Notes under the pieces: model-generated | Databases searched by the model: none | The model's input: the letters and a program-made list of their open reading frames with translations, nothing else | Told to the model about the DNA's origin: nothing | DNA from: Phycisphaeraceae bacterium | Lineage (GTDB): Bacteria > Planctomycetota > Phycisphaerae > Phycisphaerales > SM1A02 | NCBI GenBank assembly: GCA_019636755.1 | Contig: JAHBWZ010000001.1 | Span: 372,001 to 436,000, forward strand | Direction of reading: 5' to 3' | Length of the DNA stretch: 64,000 nt | Part shown: piece by piece, positions 38,927 to 46,115 of the stretch | Layout of the letters: each line of letters opens with the position of its first letter | How positions within the stretch are numbered: the first letter of the stretch is position 1 | Position numbers and translations under genes: made by a program

Positions 38927-39457
38927 ATGCCGGTCCCACGCCCGCTGACCCGCCGTCCGGCCGCTCCCGTCGGCCTTTCCGTCAATCAACTCAGTCTCGC
39001 CGAACTCCACCAGGAGGTCCTGCGACGCGTCCGCGTGCTGCAGGAGAAGAAGGGCGAACTGCTGCGCGAACTCGAACGCATCGATGCAGAACTCGCCGCG
39101 ATCGGCGATATCGGCGCTGCAACAGGCACGGCGGGGTCCGGCAGGTCGGCCGCGCTCGGCCTCAGCAGCGCCGCCCGCACCCGCAGGATCAACGCCCGTT
39201 CGCTCAAGGATGTGCTCATCAGCGCCCTGCATGGCCGCGCGATGACCACGCGGGAAGCGGCCGAGGCGGCCCTGGCCGCCGGTTACGTGACCTCGAGCCA
39301 GAACTTCGTGAACAGCGTCGGCGTCGCGATGAACGGCGACGACCGCTTCGAGCGCGTCGACGGGAAGTGGCAGCTCCGGCCGGGCGTCGAACCGGCGGAC
39401 CTGCATGATGATGATGATGATGACGACGACGATGATGACGACGCGTACGGCGCCTGA
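38927..39457 (+). CDS. Small coiled-coil / winged-helix-like protein with poly-Asp tail
   Basis: 176 residues. A coiled coil (LHQEVLRRVRVLQEKKGELLRELERIDAEL, about residues 28-60) is followed by a hinge and a compact domain (about 85-150). That domain reads SLKDVLISALHGRAMTTREAAEAALAAGYVTSSQNFVNSVGVAMNGDDRFERVDGKWQLR, a pattern like a HARE-type winged helix, so nucleic-acid binding is possible but inferred. It ends with 12 Asp residues. No Shine-Dalgarno site; TACACG lies 5 nt before the ATG. An ATG at 38864 would add 21 residues. Confidence 0.65.
   Translation: MPVPRPLTRRPAAPVGLSVNQLSLAELHQEVLRRVRVLQEKKGELLRELERIDAELAAIGDIGAATGTAGSGRSAALGLSSAARTRRINARSLKDVLISALHGRAMTTREAAEAALAAGYVTSSQNFVNSVGVAMNGDDRFERVDGKWQLRPGVEPADLHDDDDDDDDDDDDAYGA
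39407..39442 (+). repeat. GAT/GAC codon repeat encoding 12 aspartates
   Basis: Twelve consecutive Asp codons in mixed runs of gat and gac, 4 codons before the stop. A trinucleotide run like this can change length by slippage; the mixture of two codons argues for selection on the acidic tail. Confidence 0.9.
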
Positions 39458-39484
39458 TCCGGCGCCACGCGACCGACATCCCGG

Positions 39485-41059
39485 TCACCGCGGCCGTGCC
39501 GCGCCCGGACGCATCGCGAACCCCGACAGCGGATCACCGACCTCGATGACCGCCAGACGGTTCGTCGCGCGCGCCATGCCCAGCGGCTCGCCGGCGAGCA
39601 GGATCACGCGATCGCCGGCGCGCGCGCGATGGGTTTCCTGGACGTAGCGATCCACCAGTCGCGAGAGGGCCGCGAGATCCTCCGGGACATCCACGCACAG
39701 CGGCGCCACGCCGCGGAGCAGCTGCATCTGCCGCGCCGCCCGCGGATCGCTCGTCAGCGCGATGATCGGGATGCTGAAGTTGTTCTGACTGAGCAGGCGG
39801 GCGCCGCCGCCGGCCTGTGACCAGACCGCGATGCAGGCGGCACCGAGATCCCGCGCCGCCAGCCAGGCGCCGTGCGCAAGCGCGGCGGTCCGGTCGCGCA
39901 GTTCGCGCGGCCGTGCCGGTGCCTCGGACTCCGCGGGCAGCGTGCCGAGATAGGCCTCGGTGTACCGCGCCACGCGGCGCATCTGCTCGACCGCCAGCGC
40001 CGGATGCCGTCCGGTGGCCGTCTCCGCCGAGAGCATCACCGCGTCCGCCTTGTCGAAGATGGCGGTCGCGACGTCGGAGACCTCGGCGCGCGTCGGCATC
40101 GACGACTCGATCATCGATTCGAGCATCTGCGTGGCGACGATGGCCGGCTTCCCGTAGTCCTGCGCGATCGCCAGGAGCCGCTTCTGGATGACCGGCACCA
40201 GCGCGACGTCCAGTTCCACGCCCAGGTCGCCCCGCGCCACCATGATCGCGTCCGACGCCTGCACGATCGCTTCGATCCGCCGCAGCGCGGAGGGCACCTC
40301 GATCTTCGCGACGATCGGCAGCCGGAAGTCCTCCAGCCCCAGCGCCGACGCGCGCTGCCGGATCCCGCTGCGCAGCGCCTCGATGTCTTCCTCGTGGCGG
40401 ACGAAGGAGAGCGCCAGGAAGTCGAGCCCGTGCGCCACCGCGAAATCCACGCAGCGCCAGTCGTCGTCGGTGATCGTGCGCACGCTCAGCAGGGACTCGG
40501 GCATGTTGAGCCCCTTGCCCGACGTCACGCGGCCGCCGGTGGTGACGGTGCAGACCAGCGTGCCCTCCCCCGCCTCCAGCACCAGCATGCGGATCTGGCC
40601 GTCGTTGACCAGGAGACGGGCGCCGGGCACGACATCCCTCGACAGCGAGGGCAGCGTCGTCCCGAACTCGGCCGCCCGGCCATCGCCGGCGGGACGCGCC
40701 TCGATGGGCCGGTCGTGCATGATGATCCGCTCGCCCGGCTCCACCACGATGCCCGGATCCGGGACCCGGCCGATGCGGATCTTCGGACCGCAGAGGTCTC
40801 CCAGGACGGCGACCGGGCTCCCGCTCCCGCCGGCGGCCTCGCGGATCGTCCGGAGCGTCGCCGCGTGCCCCGCGAGGTCGCCGTGACTGAAGTTGAGCCG
40901 GAACACGCTCACGCCCGCCTCGATCAGGCGCTCGATCATCTCCCGCGATCGCGACGCCGGCCCCACGGTCGCGACGATCCGCGTCAGGGCATCTCCCTGC
41001 GCCAGCCTGCCCGGGACCGCGAGGATCCGTTCCAGTGTGCTCGACATGGGACTCTTCAT
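39485..41059 (-). CDS. pyk: Pyruvate kinase
   Basis: 524 residues. All family motifs are present: FRLNFSHG, GDLCGPKIRIG, NDGQIRMLV, IVAKIEVPSALRRIEAI (catalytic Lys and Mg-binding Glu), IMVARGDLGVELD and AVMLSAETATGRHPALAV. The C-terminal alpha/beta domain for allosteric control follows. It makes pyruvate and ATP from phosphoenolpyruvate and ADP. Two candidate starts exist, ATG at 41059 and ATG at 41047; neither has a strong ribosome site. Confidence 0.95.
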   Translation of the reverse strand: MKSPMSSTLERILAVPGRLAQGDALTRIVATVGPASRSREMIERLIEAGVSVFRLNFSHGDLAGHAATLRTIREAAGGSGSPVAVLGDLCGPKIRIGRVPDPGIVVEPGERIIMHDRPIEARPAGDGRAAEFGTTLPSLSRDVVPGARLLVNDGQIRMLVLEAGEGTLVCTVTTGGRVTSGKGLNMPESLLSVRTITDDDWRCVDFAVAHGLDFLALSFVRHEEDIEALRSGIRQRASALGLEDFRLPIVAKIEVPSALRRIEAIVQASDAIMVARGDLGVELDVALVPVIQKRLLAIAQDYGKPAIVATQMLESMIESSMPTRAEVSDVATAIFDKADAVMLSAETATGRHPALAVEQMRRVARYTEAYLGTLPAESEAPARPRELRDRTAALAHGAWLAARDLGAACIAVWSQAGGGARLLSQNNFSIPIIALTSDPRAARQMQLLRGVAPLCVDVPEDLAALSRLVDRYVQETHRARAGDRVILLAGEPLGMARATNRLAVIEVGDPLSGFAMRPGAARPR

Positions 41060-41183
41060 CGGCCCGGCGGTCCCGGGGGATCGATCGGACCCGCGCCCGG
41101 GCGGGGCCGGGCGGCCGGGGGCGCGGATCGCGGCACCCGCCTCACCGCCGTCCTCGCGCCCCGGTGACCCGGGATACCGCCGG

Positions 41184-41189
41184 TAGGAT
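41184..41189 (+). promoter_or_regulatory. Candidate -10 element (TAGGAT) of a near-leaderless promoter
   Basis: TAGGAT ends 7 nt before the hydrolase ATG at 41197, identical in sequence and nearly in spacing to the pgsA site. Confidence 0.35.
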
Positions 41190-41196
41190 CCCGCGC

Positions 41197-42990
41197 ATGG
41201 TCACCCCGCCGAGGCGCGTCGCGCCGATCCTTCTTCCTCTGCTGCTGCGGCTGCTGCTCCTGGTGCCGGCCGCGTGCCCCACGGTCGCCACCGGCGCCGC
41301 GCCCGTCGACGCCGCGCTCCGCGGCCTCGCCTTCTCGTATCAGCGCTTCGAGCAGATCTACGCCCGGATCCCGCCGGACGAGCGACCGGTCGGCCCGGCG
41401 CGGGCCGCGCTCGCGCAGCGCCTGGACCAGGTGACGCGGGCGTTCTTCAGCGGCGCGTTCGGGCGGGTGCGCGAAACGCTTGATCGCGCCGCAGCACACG
41501 CGTGCGGGCGCGCGGAAGACGCCGCGCTGCTGGGGCTGCTCGCGCTCGACGCCGCCGTCGTTCCCGCCGTGCATGACGCCGACCGCGCCGCGGCCCAGGC
41601 GCCCGCCGAAGCCGCACGGATCGATCCCGCGACGCACCGGGTGATCCGGCTCTCCCCGGCCTGGGACGCGCCGGCGCGCGACGCGGACGCCGACCGCATC
41701 ATCACGCTCACCGTCACGCTGCGCCGCGACGGCGATCCCGCCGCGGCCGTGCGGCAGACCGTGGACCTTCCGCCGGCCGCGTTCGCGCGCGGCGCACCTG
41801 TGCACACGGCGCCGTTCGACATCACCGGACTGCCCGAAGCGCTCTGGCGGATCGACGTGCAGGGCGCGGATGGGTTCACCGCCCACGCCGGATCGTGGCT
41901 GCACACCGTTCCGCCCGCGCTGGACGACACCGCGGAGCGCCTCCGCGCGCACCTGGACCGCGCGCGGGCGGCGCACGAGCGCGCCCGGTCGGCCACGGAG
42001 ATCCCGACCGACCCGGCGGCACACGCCGCCCTGCTGGAGGACGCCCTGGACGTGGCCGCCAGCCGGCTGGCGCGCCTGCGCGACACGCCGCGCGCCGATG
42101 TGACAGGCATCGTCCTGGACCGCGCCCGGCTGCGCCGCGATCTCGAGCGTGAGATCGCGGCGCTGGACCAGGGCCGCGATCCCTACCACGCCGCCGCGGT
42201 CGACCTCTGGTTCGAACTGCCGCTCCGGGACGGTGCCGCGATGCCCTGCCGGCTGCTCGTGCCGCCCGCCGCTGCCGGAAGAAGAGGAGACGGAGGCGAA
42301 GAAGGACGCGGTGCCGGGACCGCTGGTGATGATGACGGTCCGCCGTCGCCGCGCCCCCTGCTCATCCTGCTGCACGGCATGGGCGGCAACGAGCATCTCT
42401 TCATGGACGGTCACGGCGGCGGGATGATCCCGGATCGCGCGCGGCGCGAGGGCTGGATCGTCGTCGCCCCGTCCACGATGGCGATCGGTCGCGACGGCGC
42501 GTTCGAGCGGCTCCTGGACTTCATCCGGTCGCGCTGGCCGGTGGACCACACGCGCGTCGCGGTGATCGGTCACTCCATGGGCGGCGGCATGGCCACGCGC
42601 CTGGCCAGCGCGCACCCGGAAACCATCCGGACCGTCGTCGCGATCGCCGGCGCGGGCGCGCTGCGCACCCCGCCATCGGTCCGGGCCCGCTTCTACGGCG
42701 CTGCACTGGACACGATCGTGCCCGCATCCCGCGTCCGCCAGGCCGCGGAAGCCTCACGCCGCGGAGCGGATGGTGGTGGTGGTGCTGGTGGTGGTGCTGG
42801 TGGCGACGGTTCGGGCGTGGTCATCAGGACCATCGAGTACATCGAGCTGCCGGATGCGGATCACCTGCTGTGCGTGGCGGAGGCGCTGGAGAGTGCGCTG
42901 CGGTTCGCGGTGGAGGGTGGTGCCGACTCGCCCGATCCTTCCGCGGTGCCTGAACCCCAACCCTTGCGAGAAGCTCCCAGACGGCGGTAA
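41197..42990 (+). CDS. Exported alpha/beta-hydrolase (esterase-like)
   Basis: 597 residues with an N-terminal signal peptide (ILLPLLLRLLLLVPAACP). The first 300 residues are helical and of unknown role. The C-terminal half is an alpha/beta-hydrolase: oxyanion-hole HGMGG (393-397) and nucleophile GHSMGGG with Ser460. DTIVPASRVRQAAEA resembles the acid strand and DADHLL holds a likely catalytic His. A Gly/Asp-rich insert lies before the catalytic domain and a GGGGAGGGAGG run (42769-42803) within it. The layout resembles esterase D / poly-ester depolymerase-type hydrolases, but the substrate is unknown. Confidence 0.8.
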   Translation: MVTPPRRVAPILLPLLLRLLLLVPAACPTVATGAAPVDAALRGLAFSYQRFEQIYARIPPDERPVGPARAALAQRLDQVTRAFFSGAFGRVRETLDRAAAHACGRAEDAALLGLLALDAAVVPAVHDADRAAAQAPAEAARIDPATHRVIRLSPAWDAPARDADADRIITLTVTLRRDGDPAAAVRQTVDLPPAAFARGAPVHTAPFDITGLPEALWRIDVQGADGFTAHAGSWLHTVPPALDDTAERLRAHLDRARAAHERARSATEIPTDPAAHAALLEDALDVAASRLARLRDTPRADVTGIVLDRARLRRDLEREIAALDQGRDPYHAAAVDLWFELPLRDGAAMPCRLLVPPAAAGRRGDGGEEGRGAGTAGDDDGPPSPRPLLILLHGMGGNEHLFMDGHGGGMIPDRARREGWIVVAPSTMAIGRDGAFERLLDFIRSRWPVDHTRVAVIGHSMGGGMATRLASAHPETIRTVVAIAGAGALRTPPSVRARFYGAALDTIVPASRVRQAAEASRRGADGGGGAGGGAGGDGSGVVIRTIEYIELPDADHLLCVAEALESALRFAVEGGADSPDPSAVPEPQPLREAPRRR

Positions 42991-43377
42991 CGGTCGCTGC
43001 GGATGTCCCGGCGTCGTGACTGCGCGTCCATGCGGACGGCCTCTGTCCGCCTGTGGCCGGTCTGGTCTCATGCCCCCCCTGCGGTCACAAATCGTGCCCC
43101 CCCTGAGATCGTGGGGGATCATCCCGTTGAGGTTGGCGTTCAGCGTGCCTTGTCCCTTCACGGGCAGGACGAAGCGCGGCTCGGGGTCGAGTCTGAGTCA
43201 GATCACGAATCCGAGCCGCGTTCAGCGGTACGGCGGGCGACTCTCCGATTGTCACGCCAGCAGGCGACCCCCATCTGCGACTTGCCGTTAGGGTCGGTCC
43301 GGCCCAGACCAACTCGGCTCTTTGGCTGCGACAGGCCACTTCTGGGCAGAGACCACGGCCAGATCCCCTAGAATCCG
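42991..43377. other. 387-nt non-coding left boundary of the accessory island
   Basis: No gene could be supported. Two identical TGCCCCCCCT decamers lie 24 nt apart (43071 and 43095). On the minus strand, 43080-43175 reads as a short plausible peptide (PEPRFVLPVKGQGTLNANLNG) cut by stops upstream, so it may be a gene remnant that I cannot name. Base composition falls to the right of here. Confidence 0.5.
43071..43104. repeat. Direct repeat TGCCCCCCCT, two copies
   Basis: Copies at 43071-43080 and 43095-43104, both followed by G-purine-G (gcg / gag). They sit where the GC content changes, next to the accessory genes. Confidence 0.6.
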
Positions 43378-44106
43378 ATGATCTCAGACCCAGCAATTCG
43401 CACCCCGAAGATGCCCCAGCAGTTCACGAGAGAATCCGAAATGGTGGCGTCGGCTTCTCGCTGGTTGAGAGCCCGTCGGTTAGTCGTCAAACCGGAATTC
43501 GTGACTCCCTGGGGTATCTGCGACCTGGTCGGCGCGCGCCTCAACAAGACCAACGTCATGCACCGACTGCGCTGTCGACAGACCAGTCAGCTCTCGTCGA
43601 TCACGCGTACTGCCCTTCTGCTCAAGATACCGGAAGTGGAGACCGGCAAGTCTGCGTGCTTGAAGCGAATGGTCCGCGACTGGGCTCCGGCGATGCCCGA
43701 GGAGATTGTGACCAGAGAACTCCGCAAACTGGAAGCAGACGGCTTTGTCCGTCGAGATCCGCTCGGGCGATGGCAGCGATTGAATGGCTGGATGCCTCTT
43801 CACGACTCGCTGGTTGCCGTGGAGTTGAAGCTCTCCCGCATCGATGAGGCGCTGCACCAAGCCCGTCAGAATCTCGGATTTGCCGATCAGTCCTTCGTTG
43901 GACTTCCGTCGGATGTGGCTAAGAGAGTCAAGGCAACGTCTGCTCGTTGGAGTGAGTTCTTTGACGACGGAATCGGACTCCTCAGCGTCGGCGATTCGCA
44001 CTGCAGAGTCTTGATCCCAGCCGGTAAGTCGCGCCAGGGAGCAGACAGCGCGATTCAGCTCTACTGCGTAGACAAATTCTGGCGCGATCACGTCAGAGGC
44101 AGTTGA
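43378..44106 (+). CDS. PD-(D/E)XK nuclease-like protein with winged-helix insert
   Basis: 242 residues. Candidate nuclease residues: ICDLVG (Asp49) and VAVELKLSRIDEALHQARQNLGFADQSFVGLP (Glu149-x-Lys151 followed by the usual helix). Between them, about residues 75-137 look like a winged helix (TALLLKIPE... MPEEIVTRELRKLEADGFVRRDPLGRWQRL). Such folds bind or cut DNA; activity here is inferred. GC content is about 58% in the part counted. TAGAAT lies 3 nt before the ATG at 43378; an ATG at 43411 would fit that promoter better. It overlaps the convergent gene by 14 nt. Confidence 0.6.
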   Translation: MISDPAIRTPKMPQQFTRESEMVASASRWLRARRLVVKPEFVTPWGICDLVGARLNKTNVMHRLRCRQTSQLSSITRTALLLKIPEVETGKSACLKRMVRDWAPAMPEEIVTRELRKLEADGFVRRDPLGRWQRLNGWMPLHDSLVAVELKLSRIDEALHQARQNLGFADQSFVGLPSDVAKRVKATSARWSEFFDDGIGLLSVGDSHCRVLIPAGKSRQGADSAIQLYCVDKFWRDHVRGS

Positions 44107-45277
44107 GCATCAGAGGCTCTACGACGGATTCCGGTCGCCGGGCCCCGCCCTCGTCTTCCAAGTCAGGTAGTGACTTCCCAAGCGCGTAGGCGGCGGACAG
44201 GTCCTGAAACAACGCCATAGACCTCCCTGCCTTGGGGGTTGAGGCGATGGTATCGAACCACCCCTTGTAGGCCTTCGCTACCTGTACCCGCGCCCGCTCC
44301 CGATGATTGAGGACCGTGATGTTCCCGCGAATCCCGCTGAACTCACCGTGAGCAGGATGGGACGGCGCCAGTCTCGTGATCGCTGCATCGAGCCATACCC
44401 TTAGCGACGGCCCGACCTTGACGCGACGCCTGAGCGATTGCAACGCGAGTCTGGCGCTCGGAGGATTCGCGTGTCCACCGGGGAGGGCGTACTGGTAGCC
44501 TGATCCGATGCCGATCGCTGGGAAGTCGACCAGTCCTCGCGCCCAGAGAACAAGATTCAGCCCCCAGTATGGGCCGGCAATCCTGATCTTCGATGAAATG
44601 CACTCGTTGAGTTCCTCGTGAAGGCCAAGCACGGCGGGGAACCGTCTGCTTCGCAATGTGCCAGAGCCATTGTCATCCGACAGACTCTTGTCCACGACCC
44701 AGAACCCGTCCGCCTGCGCGTCGTGATAACAGCGTCCGACCTGCTGCACCCTTGGGTTACGAGCGGTCTTGCCGACTATCTGAGCCTGATGGGTCACTAC
44801 GATTGGCAGTATGAGCCGTCCTCTATAACCGTGGCTGCTCTTCCACTTGCCCGTCGCGACCGCGAGCGCGCGATTGATCTTGGCTCGTCTCTTATCGTTC
44901 GCCATTGGCAGTTGGGGCACCGAAATCCAAGCAGGCCTGTGCCGCACGCACCTGCCCATCACTTCCCTCACAAACGCTTCCACCTCTGCGGCGACTGGTG
45001 CGGAATGAAACGAGTGCGATCCCATCTGCTCAAAGTGAGGCAGTTCTCTCATGTACTCAAACCATGAGTTCGTCCTACCTGGTCTGCTCTGCCTGCCGTC
45101 CAGGTCATCCAGTCCATCGACACACGGATCGATCCAGACCTTCACGTTCGCCGACCGAGTACTTGGGGACTTGCCAACTCGCTCGATGGGAAGCCGTACG
45201 AACTCCGAGTCCGGATAAACGCTGCTGACGATCCTGTCACCGTCCTCGCCACTTATGAATGGGATGTGATCAGCCAT
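44093..45277 (-). CDS. Unrecognised protein at end of restriction-type operon, possible TIM barrel
   Basis: 394 residues, no family recognised. Alternating strand-helix pattern: WIDPCVDG, AWISVPQLP, LILPIVVTHQ, GFWVVDKSL, IAGPYWGLNLVLWARGLVDFPAIGIGSG. This is reminiscent of a TIM barrel and faintly of tRNA-guanine transglycosylase-like or phage beta-family proteins, but no catalytic motif can be fixed. There is no signal peptide. It starts 8 nt after the FRG gene stop, so it is the sixth gene of the operon. Its 3' end overlaps the facing PD-(D/E)XK gene by 14 nt. GC is lower than in the flanking core genes. Confidence 0.55.
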   Translation of the reverse strand: MADHIPFISGEDGDRIVSSVYPDSEFVRLPIERVGKSPSTRSANVKVWIDPCVDGLDDLDGRQSRPGRTNSWFEYMRELPHFEQMGSHSFHSAPVAAEVEAFVREVMGRCVRHRPAWISVPQLPMANDKRRAKINRALAVATGKWKSSHGYRGRLILPIVVTHQAQIVGKTARNPRVQQVGRCYHDAQADGFWVVDKSLSDDNGSGTLRSRRFPAVLGLHEELNECISSKIRIAGPYWGLNLVLWARGLVDFPAIGIGSGYQYALPGGHANPPSARLALQSLRRRVKVGPSLRVWLDAAITRLAPSHPAHGEFSGIRGNITVLNHRERARVQVAKAYKGWFDTIASTPKAGRSMALFQDLSAAYALGKSLPDLEDEGGARRPESVVEPLMLNCL

Positions 45278-45285
45278 CAGTTACC

Positions 45286-46101
45286 TCACAGCTTCGCGGT
45301 GCGTCGCAAGTGCGAGCAGACGTGTTCTGGCTCAGGGAATATGAACATCTCACCGATGCCAACTCGTTCCAGTTCGTTCGCAAGGGACTCTTTATGCTCG
45401 CGGAGTATCGGAACATACAACAGCGAGCTGGCTTGGTTCCGATCGAGTTCGAACCTGCGTGATCCGTGAAGAGTAAACGCGCCCTGCTGCATAGCTATAC
45501 GCTCCGTGTTCCACGTTGGGTTCAGAGCGATCGTCGGTCTGCCTCTGACGCTCAAGCGCGCTCCGAGGGAGAGATACGGCCTGATGATATGTCCATCCTT
45601 CTGTGGGTTGAATATCCGTGGTGATCGCGGGTCGACCTTCTGATTCAGCTCGATGGGGTTCAGGATGACGACGAGTCCATCGTGGTCTACGTCCTTGCAA
45701 CATGCGAAGAACAGTGCGACCGCCGCGTTGTGTGTCCAGTCCAGAAGGCGGGTCGGAAGCCCGTAGTGCTGGGCCACCTGCATCCACCCCAGATCGTCAT
45801 CGACCGCTGGAGGACGAGCGAGCTTCAACTCCATATACCTCTTCATATCGGCGATCAATCCAAGAGCTCGCTCTCGTCTACCGTGCTCGTCGTATCGCAA
45901 CGCGGATGGAGCAAGTCGATGGTCGACTCTCGGGTGACCACGGAACCAGAACACCTTGCTGGGCTCAAGCAGTGAGTGAAAGACCCCGAAGAAGTCGGCC
46001 AGACTTGCGATCTCCTGATCAACATGCATCGGGCAGTCTATCAGGCACTTCCGAAAGCGACGCCTGATCTGGCTCCGAGTGCTTCGCGTAGAGACTGCCA
46101 T
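45286..46101 (-). CDS. FRG domain protein
   Basis: 271 residues. The FRG signature VFWFRGHPRVDHRLAPSALR (Phe53-Arg54-Gly55) and the second hallmark QHYGLPTRLLDWTHNAAVALFFAC (111-134) are both present. FRG proteins have no established enzymatic role but are often found in phage-defence islands. The ATG at 46101 has an AAGGAAG ribosome site; the open frame above it is the shadow of the Res-like gene. It lies 14 nt after the Res-like gene and 8 nt before the unknown gene, so it belongs to the same transcript. Confidence 0.8.
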   Translation of the reverse strand: MAVSTRSTRSQIRRRFRKCLIDCPMHVDQEIASLADFFGVFHSLLEPSKVFWFRGHPRVDHRLAPSALRYDEHGRRERALGLIADMKRYMELKLARPPAVDDDLGWMQVAQHYGLPTRLLDWTHNAAVALFFACCKDVDHDGLVVILNPIELNQKVDPRSPRIFNPQKDGHIIRPYLSLGARLSVRGRPTIALNPTWNTERIAMQQGAFTLHGSRRFELDRNQASSLLYVPILREHKESLANELERVGIGEMFIFPEPEHVCSHLRRTAKL

Positions 46102-46115
46102 GGACTTCCTTCCAC

